Positions 1-11,311 of a stretch of 64,000 nucleotides of DNA are shown here, in pieces. The stretch spans positions 2,356,001 through 2,420,000 of the forward strand of contig JAZAYU010000034.1 of the NCBI GenBank assembly GCA_038501625.1, written 5' to 3'. A program made the translations under genes and the position numbers. This DNA is from Corbicula japonica (Eukaryota; Mollusca; Bivalvia; Venerida; Cyrenidae). The stretch's first letter is position 1. Every line of letters starts with the position of its first letter. Under the pieces are notes generated by a model. That model had not been told where the DNA came from, did no database searches, and was given only the letters and a program-made list of their open reading frames with translations.

Positions 1-84
1 CAAAGATCATGTCACATTACATTTACCTTGATTTTATGCTTATACTGATAACAAACTATGTGTTTTTGTTGTTGTTTTTTTCAG

Positions 85-224
85 CTGGTGTTATTACACA
101 GTTTCTGGAAGCCTGCCCTCTTACCGGTATATTGCTCGTAGTGATATGGACGGCAAGAACTTAACCCAACTTATCAAAGGCAATTACATCGGATACCCTG
201 ATGGTTTAGCCATAGACTTTACAA
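85..224 (+). CDS. Gene 1 exon: YWTD propeller blade
   Basis: Follows a T-rich tract ending TTTTTTTCAG. It encodes WCYYTVSG, then RSDMDG and YPDGLAIDF, the strand and loop pattern of an LDLR class B repeat. It ends one base into a codon before GTAATA. It is homologous to gene 2 exon 54494-54621, which reads SNMDG and ADGLAIDY at the same places. Confidence 0.85.
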
Positions 225-3200
225 GTAATATAAACTTTACAGTTAAAAAATCCATTTGGCCCTGTTATGTCGAGCTCTGTTCTCGCTGATTTCCTACTTT
301 ATATTTTGTTATATTAAGTTTGAAATACGAGTATCTTTTGCCAAAATTACATTAATGAGTATTTTTCATGTGAAAAATTCGATTCGTAAGATATGAGTTT
401 CGACAGACAGCTCGTCGTCGAAATATGTATACAGCATTCACAAAACCAGTACTTGAGCTTTGTAAAAATATTTTTAAAAATATTTTTAAAGAAGAAAGCT
501 TCAGTGATGCATGAATATTTAACGAGAAGATAATAATTGATCTATATTTTAATTTCAGATGACCATCTATACTGGTCGGATGCAGCTCACGACACCATAC
601 AACGCTGCGATCTTGAGGGAAACTCGTGCATTACAATAGTGAACATTTCCTCTGCAGACAGTGAACAGATTAGGGACCTTGCTACGGACGGCAACTTTCT
701 CTACTATTCGGCTTATAAGAAAGAGTACGTGCCGCACCTGATAAGTCAGTGTTATAGAAAATTTTGAAAGAACAACAAGGTTCTTTTCCATTTATTTATT
801 ATGAAGGAAGATGAATGCAAAATACGATAGATATAGATATGTATTTGCGCGATTTCTAGACGTTTTAAACAGCGATTCTAGAGTTCAAAAGCAACTAGTA
901 TTTTAATTTTTTTAGTGTGTGTACTAAGAACTTACTTATATGCTTGCCAATAATATTTGATTTTTTGTGATTTGTTGTTAATGTTATGCTGTTTGTGTTT
1001 TATTTCAGTCATGTTGTAAGGGTGAACCTGCAACCCCCGTACAACAGGACTATTGTAGGACAAAACATAGGCCTAGGAAAGCTAGATACAATGGCATTCT
1101 ACAGTAGTTCGAATATGAACAGACAGCCAGGTAATGTATTCATAGTTGTTGAGTACTGCAACATATACTATAGCAAGCCTCATTTGAAACAAAATGGAAT
1201 TTGTGACCGAAATAATGATTTTAACTCCTTTCTGCAGGAAGAATTCATATAACAATATTATTATTTGAAAGATACTTTATTGCTTTAGTCTAACTTATTG
1301 GATTTAACTATTAATAGCATTATTTGATATATTCTTTATTGCAGTGTTATAACTCATTCGATTCATATAATAATAGTATTATTTGATAGATACTTAATTG
1401 CAGTATTTTAACTAAAAATATTAATTTATAGTGCAAACGCTTATACACTGGCTTGTACCTGGATTTAATCCATAATTCATTTGCTGTTCAAAATTATTTA
1501 TGCAGTGTGTTATGGAGATAAGATCAGCTAAAGAAAAACTAGGCAATGTAATTGCCTCAATATAAAAATAGTTTTTGTTAAGTCTACACACAGATTGCTT
1601 GTCTTGGTGATTAAACCCTCTACAGCTGATCACTTTGCCTCTTTGGTTGCACAACGGCGGTTTCAATTTAAGATGGCGATAGTTTGTGTGCCATGTTTCA
1701 CTCAAACAACAACTTACGATGCTCAATCACTTCTTAATTTTTATTCCTGTTATCGGGATTTTCTGATTTTCAGGTTGGCCTGTATTGTCAATTGTATTGC
1801 GTAACTTTCGTAGAAAGAACTTCTTTTCCACATTCTGCCTGGGTATTAACTGTGGTGGAACATGTTAAATACAGTTGTCTTATTTGAATTTAATTATAAA
1901 ATAAATTATCAGTATAATTTTACAACTTAAGTTAGCAAGGCGTGTGAAGCACGGGTCGGTCTTGGAGACTGTAGTACTATCTGTGTTCCGTCTCCTGCCG
2001 GACGCACATGTATGTGTGAGGATGGTATCCAACTGAAACCGGATGGAAGAACATGCTCTGATGGTAAAATACAATCTCTATCCAGAGTTGTCGCTCCTTA
2101 ACTTGCTTTAAGAGACTGCAAGGAACGACAACTCTGTGGAGATTGGAGAGAATATATGCCAGTAATCCATGTACACCTAGACCGTCAATATGCTCCGAGG
2201 CAAATATTGCACCCTGGTCAATCTGGGAAGAGACAAAAATGTGCGGCAAGACTTAAATTTCAATTAGATAGAAATATATGTAGCGTTGGGCAACAAGAGA
2301 AGTATTACATATAGACCGATAATGTATTTAGGCACAGTATTGTACGCCCTGTCATTTACGAACTCCTGAGTAGACTAACATTTATTAATAACATCTATAA
2401 TTCGTAATGTTTTTTTGCAAATACTTGATTGCAAATGCATACTTTTTGTCAATGTTGAGATATACTAGTATCCAAATACATTTCTAGAATATTTAGTTTA
2501 TTTTATGACATTATCTTTTAAATGCAGTTTACCAGTGCAGGGATGTCATACGACAGCAGGGGAATACGGTCGTGAAGATCACATTTGAACAAAGCTGTTT
2601 GAGGCATCTCGGGGACACTTGCCCGTACAATTGTCCGACAAATTATATTCCGACTGGCAGTGGTCAGCTAACTTGCCTGAATGTCGGATGGGACAATGAA
2701 ACCTCATTTCTATGCAAAGGTAATATATACCTGTATATTAATGTGTTTTCCGGCCTTATTTTATATCGCAAGTAAGTTTGAATGTCGTGCTTCACTGAAA
2801 AAAATTGCTGGATTAAGAATACTCTTGCATTGGTCATGCAATATTTATTTATTTCTCCATGAAACGACATTATTTTCATTTTTATAAATGACGGAAATTA
2901 ATGTAAAGGGAGGGTTTCTTTGAACGTCTTCTGTCATATGTAGGTTGAGGTCACACGGCATGCTCTATCGTTCTTTTCAGGTTCTAAAGCATATTTTTTG
3001 TTGTACACATTTTTAAATCACTAGTTCCTGTTTTACTATCGTAGACAGTGTGTCCTTTCCAAACATCCCACTAGTTCGTTGGCACCTCGGGAAACCTTTA
3101 GAAAAATAACGATTGAAGAAAGCATTGCTTGACGTACACTTTCAGAGACACTGTGCCCAGCCCAAATTCAGAATGGTTTGCTGGACAGCAACTGTAAATT

Positions 3201-6200
3201 CGAGATTGGCGATGTTTGTGACTTCACGTGTAATCCAGGATACATGAAGACAACAGAAAAGGCGTTCTGTTCTAAAGATTTAACATACCATGGCGCTTCT
3301 CAGCTTTGTACACGTATGTATCACTTCAGGGCTGATGGTTATAAAGCTGAGATTGGAAACCAGTCTCAAATCTCAAGCATCTGACTGGCTGAAATGGCGA
3401 CTGGTCGCCATTTCAGCCAATCAGATGCTTGAGATTTGAGACTGCACAGACCTTTCAGCAGGTGCGCTCAAATGAAAAAGTCGAAGTACAGCTTTCGGTT
3501 GACGTCAGAAAAGAGTTCCTAAAGCAGTCATAGAAAATCAGTTGTTAACATTCATTTAAATTGATTGCTATAAAAGAATAATCAATAAAACGCTTACTCA
3601 ATAAAAGCAACAAAGGCATACATATATTATCGATATATATGATCAAATAAACTACGTATGTGTAAGACAGTCACAATGACGTCAAATGGCGGGTGAATAG
3701 AATCACCGAATACGACCAAAAACACCGACTAAGACCGAAAACATCTAAAAACACCGATAAAGACCAAAAAGTGAACCGAAAAAGACATTATTTTTGTACC
3801 AAATACCACTTTTAAAATAAATGCCAATGTATAATTTATGTATAAATTCAATTTTTAATCACATTCGGTCCCTTTTTCGTTCTAATTCGGTCTTTTTCGG
3901 TTATTCGGTTGTTTTCGGGGATTCTATGTACCGTCAAATGCCAATATTCTGAACGCATTCAACGCATATTCTGAACGCAGACACGGTGCAAAAAATTTGA
4001 AGTATTTCAGTATTTTGAGTGGTGTATTTTTGCTTTATTCAAAATATATAACATGTCGAGAGTATACGTTTTGTTATGTAACACGTACGGGGTTTAGCCC
4101 AAACTACACACACCTCCAGCGATCTCCCCTCGATTGTGTTTACCTAAAACATTGAACATTTTCGAAGATTTTTTTCAACAATTAGAGCGCCCTATAGGCT
4201 GTCTAGCTAATGTTTTGTGCGAATTTTAATTGTGAAAATCATGAAAATGGTGCCAAATGTGTTTTTACGAATTAACATGGGTGATACTACGCGAAATCCT
4301 GGAAAGATTACAAATAAACACAGATAATGAGATATCGACCAATATTTTTTTACAGACACTGTGTAATTTCCGAAAGGTCAGTAAGAGTTTTGAAACTGCT
4401 TCAACTGTATCCCAAAAATTGCATGTGTGCAGTCATTGTATGCATAAATGTGCAATCAACTTTACTTTAAAAGTTTGGCATATTTTGCATTTGATGATTT
4501 GTATAAACCAGCTGCATGAACAGATGAACACACATCTGATTATTGTTTACATTTTCTGGTGAGGATGTAAAGATAGACACTTTGACTTCAAGCACTTTGG
4601 AAAACAAAGTTCTGTATTGCACCGGCAGTTACACCGCCCAGGTTTACAGGTCTTTACAAGTTAAACAGTTGTATTTGTTTGCAAGAAAAGCTGAAATTAG
4701 CTTCCTAAGATTCAATGATATACAGAGGATATGGCCAGGTGATTTGGCCCAGATTAATGAACTAAACAGACGGGACATGGATACTATAAGGCCTGCAGTC
4801 AGAGACAAACGGCCAAGCTTTAAGACCGCCCAGTATATTTTATTGTTTATATTTTAAATAAATTTTAGCAGGTCCCAGATATGAAATCAAATAATGCAGC
4901 ATCTTTAATTTTGGAAAGCTTTTGTTGCTCAAAAATTGTTAAAATTTATTTGATTTATCAAAGACCACATAGGGAACTCGGTATTTTTAATTTTTAAATT
5001 ACCTAGTTTTCGCTAGGTAGCAGTCTCAGTTACAAGACAAATTTATGACAATCGGTGTAGAATAAACTTGCAAATTAACCACTGACTTGATTTCCCACCT
5101 CAGGGGTTTCAATTATCAATAGATCTGTATGCAGATTCTTGCATTTTGATGTAAGCAAATAAGTTTTTTTCCACATTTGACCCCACCTTATTCTGAGCTT
5201 GGGATCATTTTGATTCATGAGAATCTAAGAAACATGGTCTAATTTTGCAAGAATAAAGATAAATACAATGTATTGTGTCTACTGCATTTTATTTATGAAG
5301 TTAATAATTATTTGACCATTGAACATAATTATATTTAAATGAAGTAAAAGCACTTTTATAAGTAGTTTAAGTTCAATCAACACAAGATATGACTAGAAAC
5401 TATTTGATTATGACCCCTTAAAAAATCTCAACAGGGGTCAAACAACCCCTGGTTTTCAAAAGCTATTGAAAACCCTGCTTAAAAGACTCTTTTAACAAGC
5501 AAAGAACAGTCGCCGGCTCATTGGTTGTGATAAATTTGTGAGGAAAAAACATATTTAAAAGAAAATATAATTCTTAACCAGGGGTTTCTCTATGTGCTTA
5601 ATCTGATAAGTCATTTTTATCTCATTTTAGTGGATTCACAATCAGCCAAAAGTAAAGGGTTAAAATGCAATAGACATGTGCAAAATTTTTAATCACTATT
5701 ATTGCAAAAATTGACCACTTTTCTAAATTCTCCATCATCAATGACCACAAACTCAAAATGATGTGTGGGGGTGGGGGTGGGGGTGGGGGAGTTAAATTTG
5801 AAAAAAAATATGCTTGCATCAAAATGCAAGAAATCTGCATCTAGTGTCCCTGAATTATATCTTCTAATAAAATAATTTTTAAGTTAAATGGCATATAAAG
5901 TGTTAATATTTCTGACTAGGAATATATTATCTGCATTAACTTAGTGAGTAACTGAAATAGCTTTATGAAGTAGAGTAATTTCTGAAATAGATTTTAGTTG
6001 AAGATGATAATATTCATTAAGAAAGATTGTTCATGTCATTCTAAGAGCATAACTAAAAATGATTGATATAGAGCCCCTTTCTGCCATATATATGCCTTTT
6101 ATCGCATGTGCATGTAGTGTAGATCCTGATCAGACAAAATATTTGTGCCATCTGATCAGGACTTACATTGGTCACATCTTGTTTAGAAATAACCTTATGA

Positions 6201-9200
6201 ATCTAAAATTGAACAGTGCAGATCAGGCCTGATCAAACAGCACAGAGATGCAGGGTGATCTAATTCAACACTGCCATGCCATAAACTTGAGGTGCATACT
6301 ATATGGAGCTAAGGGTTAAAGTTAGAAATGGATTTTCTGTGCAGAACACAAGTATAACATGTTTTATGTCTACTTTTCCCATGTAAGTAGACATAAATTA
6401 TTATGCATAAGTCAGTATTAAGGGGCCTACATGGATACAGCTTTTATTCCATGTGTGACAAGGTTAGACCATATCAACTTGCATATCAACGGAGGCTTGT
6501 CAGAGTCTGTTCATGTTTAGTTCTTTTAGGTACATGTACTTTCTGATCAAGCACCGATTTCATTTGCTTTTGAAAACCAGGGGTCATTTGACCCCTGTTG
6601 AGAATTTTCAATGGGTCAAAACCTGATCTTCACAAGTCATATCTTGTATTAAGTGATACACATGTATTACTTATAATTAATTTGCAAGAGTTAAGTAAGT
6701 GTTAACTTCATATTAAAAATGCAATTTCCTCAATACTTATCCTCATTCTTGCAAAAGTAAACCACTTTTTAAAAATTTTTGTGCATCAAAATGACCCCAA
6801 GCTCAAAATTAGGTGGGGTCAAAAGTGGAAAAAAAATCACATTTGTTTGCATTAAGATGCAAGAATCTGTATCAATTGAAATCACTGGATCAAGATTCAA
6901 AGTGTGTGGATTCAGATCAGATGGATGCCTTACATGCATTAAAAAGTTTAAATAGAGTTGACAGATAACAGTGGGGGAAATAGTGTCTGTTAAGGGCTGC
7001 ACTAATGAAATTAATATAAAGAACCCCTTTATCTGATTTATTAGGTTGGACACTTCATTATGATTACATTAACATAATGCTGACTCCCTGCTAGACATTG
7101 TTATACATAAAACCAAGATCAAATAGCCTTTCACAGGGTCCCTGTGTAATTACTTTGAAAGTGGAATTAATAAAGAGAAATACAAAGAAAAGAAATAAGT
7201 TATAATAATATAAGAAATAAATATAATTTTGCTAACCCAACAATTTTCATACTTTAATTGACACAAAACATTTGTTGTGCCTCTTTCATTTACTAAATGA
7301 AATTTACAAGGCATTGGCATTGCCCTAAGTTGTTATGTATTGCTATAAAGAATGGATATAAAATTATATTACCATCATCAAGTTCAACTACTGTTAAGCA
7401 TCCTGACATGCACTCCACTGTTTGGAATGAATCAAAATTGGTACTTGTGTAAATATTGAATTGCATTACAACCATGGCTAGGCATTCTAGACAGTGATGC
7501 ATTTTGATCCTGATATTGCTTGATCAAACTTGGCCTGTAATATTTTTGTATTTGTCCTGTTCAATTGCTTTTAATGTTCCTTTTTTCATTAATTTCAGTA
7601 GTTCTCCTAAAATTACTTTTTAGCTCATCTGTCAAATAGTGACAGGGTGTACTTTTGTAATCACCATTTGTCCTGCGTCCATTCACAATAATCGTCAGCA
7701 CTCTAGCTGCTTAATTTTTATCCGATCTTCTTCAAACTTGGTCAGAATTTTTATCTCAATGATATCTAGGTCGGATTAAAAATTGGGTCATGTGACCTTG
7801 AAAACTAGGTCACTAGGTCAAATTATAGAAAATCCTTGTCCGCAGTCGAGAGGTCTTAATCTTGGTCCGATCTTCTTCAAGCTTGGTCAGTATGTTTATC
7901 TCAATGATATCTAGGTCAGTTTCAAAACTCGGTCATGTGACCTTGAAAACTAGGTCACTAGGTCAAGTTATAATAAAAGCTTGTCTGCACTCTAGTGGTC
8001 TTAATTTTGATCTGATATTCACTTCCATTACCATAAGATCTTAGTTCCTTGAAATTGCCATATTGCAATATGGGTTCTGGAGTTAAGTGCCAAAATAAAC
8101 TATTAAGACCTTGTCTGCACAAAAGCAGCTTCATTTTTATTTAAATTTTATCAGACTTGTACAATAATTGAGTTACTATAAGATCTTGGTTCCTTTCTTG
8201 AACCGGCTAGATGTCATAATGAATTCCAGAGTTATGGCCATTGAAAGAGCCAAAGAAAGCAATTATTGCAATTGCATTTGCATCCACTGACTCTTCAGCA
8301 GTTGTTGACAGGTGAACGACCTAGGGTCCTATGGACCATCTTGTTAAATATTTTGACCAGTTTTATAATGAGTGATTTTTGCATTTTTTCAAGCATATGG
8401 CATGTCTTCCATAGGAGTTTCTTCATTCTGTTCAGATAGTATATATCTACAATGGCTGGAATAAAACTGGAAGTCCTGTTACATTGCACATTATTGGGTT
8501 GTTTTATTTTGATTATGTTTACGCTCCGCTGGCTTCCAGCACTTTCAGTGCTTTGATTAAGAAAGTAGTTATTGTTCATAGTTCAATATATTATAACATT
8601 TGAATGCCTGTTATTTTATCGTTTCTAAAGATAATTGACCATGGCAACGTGTCATTCGCTCTGTGAATGTGTTTTTCGCTGTCTGTGTGTGTCATTCCTA
8701 GATATGCATGTTATGCCTTTTTACTATAAGTTAAGACCCTAACTTTTTTTTCGTTTAAAACATGAATAATAAAGTTTGAACACATTTATGTTTATGACTT
8801 AATTGTGATTATTTGCGAGGTTTTGCTAAAGCTAATTTTTTTACTTTGATCCATGTTGAAGTAACAGCTAAACTTTTTTTTCAAAGTAGGGGTCTTTTGG
8901 TAGACATCTTCCATTCACTGGTCAATGGAAAACAAAACTGCAGGAATTGTAAATAAACATAATGTGTCTTGAATGGATTGCACTTCAGGCATGACTACAG
9001 TAACTACAGTTTCTTCTCAGCCTGTCACGGCTGCCGCGTTGAAAGATGACTCAGTAAAAGGAGGAATATCGGAAGGTGGCGCTATAGCGGCCATTGTTAT
9101 CCTGGTCATTGTTGTCGTAGGCCTGATCGGTGTTGTAGTGTTCTTAGTGCGAAGGTTAGTATAGGGATTCATAGCTCAGCTTCACTTTCTGTAACGGCCA

Positions 9201-9795
9201 GGTACTTCCGAATAAAAACTCAATTCAGACAGAATAGGTTGTCTCCTTTATTTTGTATCAAACGAACCGAAAAGTGGTCTGTCCTTTCATTTCTCTGAAT
9301 GGAAATGTGTTCAATAAAAAGTTCTTGTTTGCTCTTTGTCAGTCATTAATAAAGGGTTTCTGTAAATCATTTTACGCGACATCACGTAGGTTGTTTGATA
9401 TGTACCAAAGAGATATGATAGCGCGAAGTGAATTTTTCATAAATATACATGAAGTCATGCAAGTTTTAGTCGTAAGAAGTTTACGTTTATATTTTTCATT
9501 CGTGAAATAAATGCAAACTACACAATACAGATGGTTGGGGCTTGGGAGTCAGAATCAGCGATGAGATCAATTATTTAACTTGATACCTGTAATATATCGT
9601 TTGAACAGAAGCATGGCAGGATCCGGCAGGTCTTTGTTGAAAGCTTCATTTCATCAAAATGGACGAGAAGTTGCCATCGAGAACCCGGGCTATCTACAGA
9701 CAAATCCTCAGCCTGGTACCAGTACCGCTGAAGGTCCTTACACAACGTTGGATCCTAGTCTCCGACAATCCACCTTGTACGTAAATGTATTTTAA
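85..9795 (+). CDS. Gene 1: YWTD-propeller/EGF/sushi-like single-pass receptor, 3' part only
   Basis: The upstream part lies outside the window. Exons joined by GT-AG with consistent phases: 85-224, 559-724, 1009-1130, 1932-2063, 2528-2719, 3146-3313, 8989-9154, 9609-9795 (stop TAA). Domains in order are the last blades of an LDLR class B (YWTD) beta-propeller, one EGF module, two six-cysteine sushi-like modules, a transmembrane helix and a cytoplasmic tail with an NPGY internalisation motif. The same exon order, phases and residues occur in gene 2 (54494-63327), so the two are tandem paralogues. It probably acts at the cell surface as an endocytic or signalling receptor of the LDLR-related type; the ligand is unknown. 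Compared with gene 2 it lacks three sushi-like modules and has a shorter tail. An AATAAA at 10018 is a plausible poly(A) signal. Seen: motifs and splice phases. Known: family fold. Inferred: function. Confidence 0.88.
559..724 (+). CDS. Gene 1 exon: YWTD propeller blade (LYWSD)
   Basis: Acceptor AATTTCAG. Encodes DDHLYWSDAAHDTIQRCDL, an almost canonical YWTD repeat, then RDLATDGNFLYYSAYKK. Ends two bases into a codon at GA/GTACGT. The homologous gene 2 exon is 55644-55809, of identical length (166 bp). Confidence 0.88.
1009..1130 (+). CDS. Gene 1 exon: last propeller strand
   Basis: Acceptor TTTATTTCAG. Encodes HVVRVNLQPPYN and GKLDTMAFYSSSNMNRQPG, the closing strand of the propeller before the EGF module. 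Donor CCAG/GTAATG, phase 1. Matches gene 2 exon 56721-56845. Confidence 0.85.
1932..2063 (+). CDS. Gene 1 exon: EGF-like module
   Basis: A 132-bp phase 1-1 exon, the classic shuffling module. It encodes six cysteines in EGF spacing, with CSTICVPSPAGRTCMC and the usual DGRTC ending. Propeller-EGF pairs of this kind are typical of LDLR-related proteins. It is the same length as its gene 2 partner at 57336-57467. Confidence 0.88.
2528..2719 (+). CDS. Gene 1 exon: sushi-like module 1 (divergent)
   Basis: Phase 1-1 exon after AAATGCAG. Six cysteines, with a CxYNCPTNY core and a Trp before the last Cys (LNVGWDNETSFLC). It resembles a six-cysteine (selectin-type) sushi/CCP fold more than the usual four-cysteine one. 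Partner in gene 2: 57733-57936. Confidence 0.75.
3146..3313 (+). CDS. Gene 1 exon: sushi-like module 2
   Basis: Phase 1-1 exon with CPAQIQNGLL, then GDVCDFTCNPGY, the CxPxxxxNG and CxxxCxxGY signature of a sushi/CCP module with an extra Cys pair. Donor CACAC/GTATGT. A palindromic MITE begins 23 bp downstream. Partner in gene 2: 59959-60129. Confidence 0.82.
3337..3444. mobile_element. Palindromic MITE, family A (right end truncated)
   Basis: Reads GGTTATAAAGCTGAG, then TCTCAAATCTCAAGCATCTG, then the complement of the inner arm around AATGGCGACTGGTCGCCATT. The outer right arm is missing. Confidence 0.85.
3689..3931. mobile_element. Small foldback element built of CCGAAAAAG-type repeats, flanked by a 9-bp direct repeat
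   Basis: The left end has ATAGAATCACCGAA and the right end TTCGGGGATTCTAT, an imperfect terminal inverted repeat. The interior is many degenerate ACCGAAAAAGACC units in opposite orientations. CGTCAAATG occurs at 3680-3688 and again at 3932-3940, compatible with a target-site duplication. Confidence 0.6.
4543..4857 (+). other. Unassigned open stretch inside the gene 1 intron
   Basis: About 100 codons without a stop, with fairly protein-like composition (for example RFNDIQRIWPGDLAQINEL). I do not recognise a family, see no clear splice sites that would add it to gene 1 in phase, and no second copy. It may be a remnant of an old inserted gene or chance. Confidence 0.2.
5766..5790 (+). repeat. 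Four-tract G run (potential G-quadruplex)
   Basis: Four runs of five G, each separated by one T, on the + (sense) strand. It sits exactly where the sister repeat copies read AGGTGGGGTCAA, so it looks like an expansion of that GGGG within the middle copy. Confidence 0.7.
6105..6330. repeat. GATC-rich dispersed repeat (probable)
   Basis: Contains GATCCTGATCAG, its near complement CTGATCAGGAC 30 bp on, and a tail with TGCAGATCAGGCCTGATC. Related words (CTGATCAGACGGCAC; GCACTGTTCGC) recur at about 56550 and 60250, which suggests a dispersed family. Boundaries are uncertain. Confidence 0.4.
7622..8345. mobile_element. Helentron-like non-autonomous element 2
   Basis: Starts in a T-run with AGCTCATCTGTCAA. 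Near the right end, TTGACAGGTGA complements TCATCTGTCAA with one mismatch, then a GGTCCTATGGACC hairpin, then CATCTTGTT. The core has two roughly 130-bp direct repeats with GATCTTCTTCAA, TCAATGATATCTAGGTC and TGACCTTGAAAACTAGGTC. The layout matches elements at 25729 and 45517 despite unrelated sequence. Confidence 0.65.
8989..9154 (+). CDS. Gene 1 exon: juxtamembrane and transmembrane segment
   Basis: Acceptor GCACTTCAG. A short Thr/Ser-rich linker is followed by an uninterrupted hydrophobic helix (AAIVILVIVVVGLIGVVVFL), then a basic stop-transfer sequence beginning VRR. Ends AG/GTTAGT, phase 2. The reading frame joins exactly to 3313 across a 5.7-kb intron and to 9609. Confidence 0.88.
9609..9795 (+). 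CDS. Gene 1 terminal exon: cytoplasmic tail with NPGY, stop at 9793-9795
   Basis: Joins in phase to the transmembrane exon and reads ENPGY (NPxY endocytosis motif), then a YTTL (YxxL/phi) motif, and ends LYVNVF then TAA. A GTAAAT donor-like sequence sits at 9781 just before the end. The nearest good acceptor (before 10090) would place TAA immediately, so the tail ends here either way. Gene 2 instead splices on at the equivalent point. Confidence 0.8.
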
Positions 9796-10017
9796 TGAGG
9801 ATGAATAGCCACGTTGTTAAATTCCTTTTATTTAAGGTTTTTGTACAGATTTGTAAATGTAACAGAAGAAAGTGGACCGCTATATATTCAAATTTCATCG
9901 CGCGGTTGAACTGAATGCACGGTTGTAAAATAAGTGAATATATAGTAAGATAATCGTGATGTTCTGCTGCGTTCGAAGGTAGTTTGTTCAACCCGCGACA
10001 TGTACGATCATGGTATG

Positions 10018-10023
10018 AATAAA
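10018..10023 (+). promoter_or_regulatory. Candidate poly(A) signal of gene 1
   Basis: AATAAA 223 bp after the gene 1 stop codon, in otherwise featureless 3' sequence. It is the only AATAAA I noticed between the stop and the palindrome at 10238. Confidence 0.4.
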
Positions 10024-10237
10024 TTACATTAATATGAATGGAGCATGAACGAATATTTATGTTCATATGATAAATATCTTTTTTTCAGTAAACATGGGGT
10101 TAGTTTTTAAAAGCAAGAAAACGTCTGTATAATTATGTGAAAAGTTTTGTGTCATTTCGAAAAAAAAAAACACTGACGGTAACATCTTACTTGCACAGTC
10201 CTATAAACAGTTATTTCTTTACAATTATTTATAACAG

Positions 10238-10388
10238 ATATTATATAGTTATTTGGTTTCTTGACAGGGAATGTGAGGATATATTGCCGGTCTTGGTGTC
10301 ATATTACCCGAGCCGCAGGCGAGGGATAATATGGCACCCAGACCGGCAATATATCTTCACATACCCTTTCAAGGAACCAAATAATTGT
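10238..10388. repeat. Long hairpin with GAGCCGCAGGCGA apex
   Basis: Arms of about 66-72 bp (GGATATATTGCCGGTCT against AGACCGGCAATATATC, and so on outwards to TTATTTGGTT/AACCAAATAA) surround a 13-base loop at 10310-10322. Nearly the same loop caps the unrelated hairpin at 18541-18610. Confidence 0.75.
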
Positions 10389-10389
10389 T

Positions 10390-10877
10390 TTATTATACTG
10401 CAAAGACTTTTTCAGACAAAAATAATTAGAAAACATCGATTTTTCATTTATTTCGCATATTTAATGCCGAACGACTTAATTCCCCTCTGAGAACCTCAAT
10501 AGTTATATGTCTGACGTCATTAATTTACCTACATGACGTCACTTCTATAGAAATTGAATGGACTATCGGTTTGATATTTATTTACAAAATTTGAGAATAA
10601 TCTGATCGTTTTCAACGTTAAAAACACAACACAAATATTTTATGTAACAATTTTAATAATCCCTAAGCATACTGCTTTATAATTTACAAGATCGGCATCA
10701 AATTATGCATTTCTACGGGAATTCAAAACAAAATGGCGGACGACAATAAAAGGTGGGAGGCCAGAGAGGGAAATTAAGGCACGTGCGTTCATATCTACGG
10801 CCGATCCGTAAATACGGATATATATCAACGGCAAATTATCCAATCAAATTCAAGCAAATTTCTTTGCAGTATAATAA
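10390..10877. repeat. Interval bounded by 17-bp perfect inverted repeats
   Basis: TTATTATACTGCAAAGA at 10390 and its exact complement TCTTTGCAGTATAATAA at 10861. It directly adjoins the hairpin above, so both may be parts of one non-autonomous DNA element. No open frame of interest inside. Confidence 0.5.
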
Positions 10878-11311
10878 AATACTTTTGCGTTAACTTTCTT
10901 TCTGTTTTTTTTTTATTAAAAAAATACTTTAAACGCAAATATCCTCCGTGAACCTTCATTCGCTGTAGTAAGTTTTATGGCAAATACAGAACAATAATTT
11001 AGAAAAAATACATTAAAAGCTCACTAACCTCACTGAGTGCAATTTAATTCTTCCATAAATCCGCCAAGTGAACTTCAAAACATCAAAAGTACTTTCCAAC
11101 TTTAACAAAAAGCGTAAATAATGTCACACTGGCGGCCATTTGCAATTTGGAACCTTTGATTCGGAGTAGTGACGTCACTGTCAATTCACGTGAAATTTTA
11201 AGGCTAAGCAAATTTCAATTAATTGGTTTTCATGTAATATGTCAAAATGATGAAGTTAACAGTTAAACTAACAGTTTTAACAACAGGAAATGTATTATGT
11301 TATTATATTAA
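10878..11311. other. Intergenic stretch downstream of the transposase
   Basis: No gene or clear repeat seen. It should contain the 3' end of the transposon, but I could not match a terminal inverted repeat to the sequence beyond 13373. Confidence 0.4.

Larger units (their letters stand above)
5030..6930. repeat. Large inverted-repeat (foldback) structure with a third copy in the middle
   Basis: The block around 5150-5240 (GATTCTTGCATTTTGATG, a T-run, then TTTGACCCCACCTTATTCTGAGCTTGGG) reappears reverse-complemented around 6790-6875. The block AACAGGGGTCAAACAACCCC (about 5430) reappears inverted around 6575. A third, directly oriented copy of the right arm lies at about 5680-5850. Confidence 0.65.
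3314..8988 (+). other. 5.7-kb intron of gene 1, filled with repeats
   Basis: The longest gene 1 intron. It contains a palindromic MITE (3337-3444), a small foldback element (3689-3931), a roughly 1.9-kb inverted-repeat structure (about 5030-6930), a G-rich run, a GATC-rich dispersed repeat (about 6105-6330) and a helentron-like element (7622-8345). The three extra sushi exons of gene 2 sit at the equivalent position, and I found no degenerate sushi exon here. Confidence 0.7.

Noticed and set aside
10081..10490. Additional 3' exon of gene 1 after TTTTTTTCAG at 10088
   Set aside because: The first codon after that acceptor is TAA in the required phase, and the next CTTGACAG opens into a hairpin repeat.
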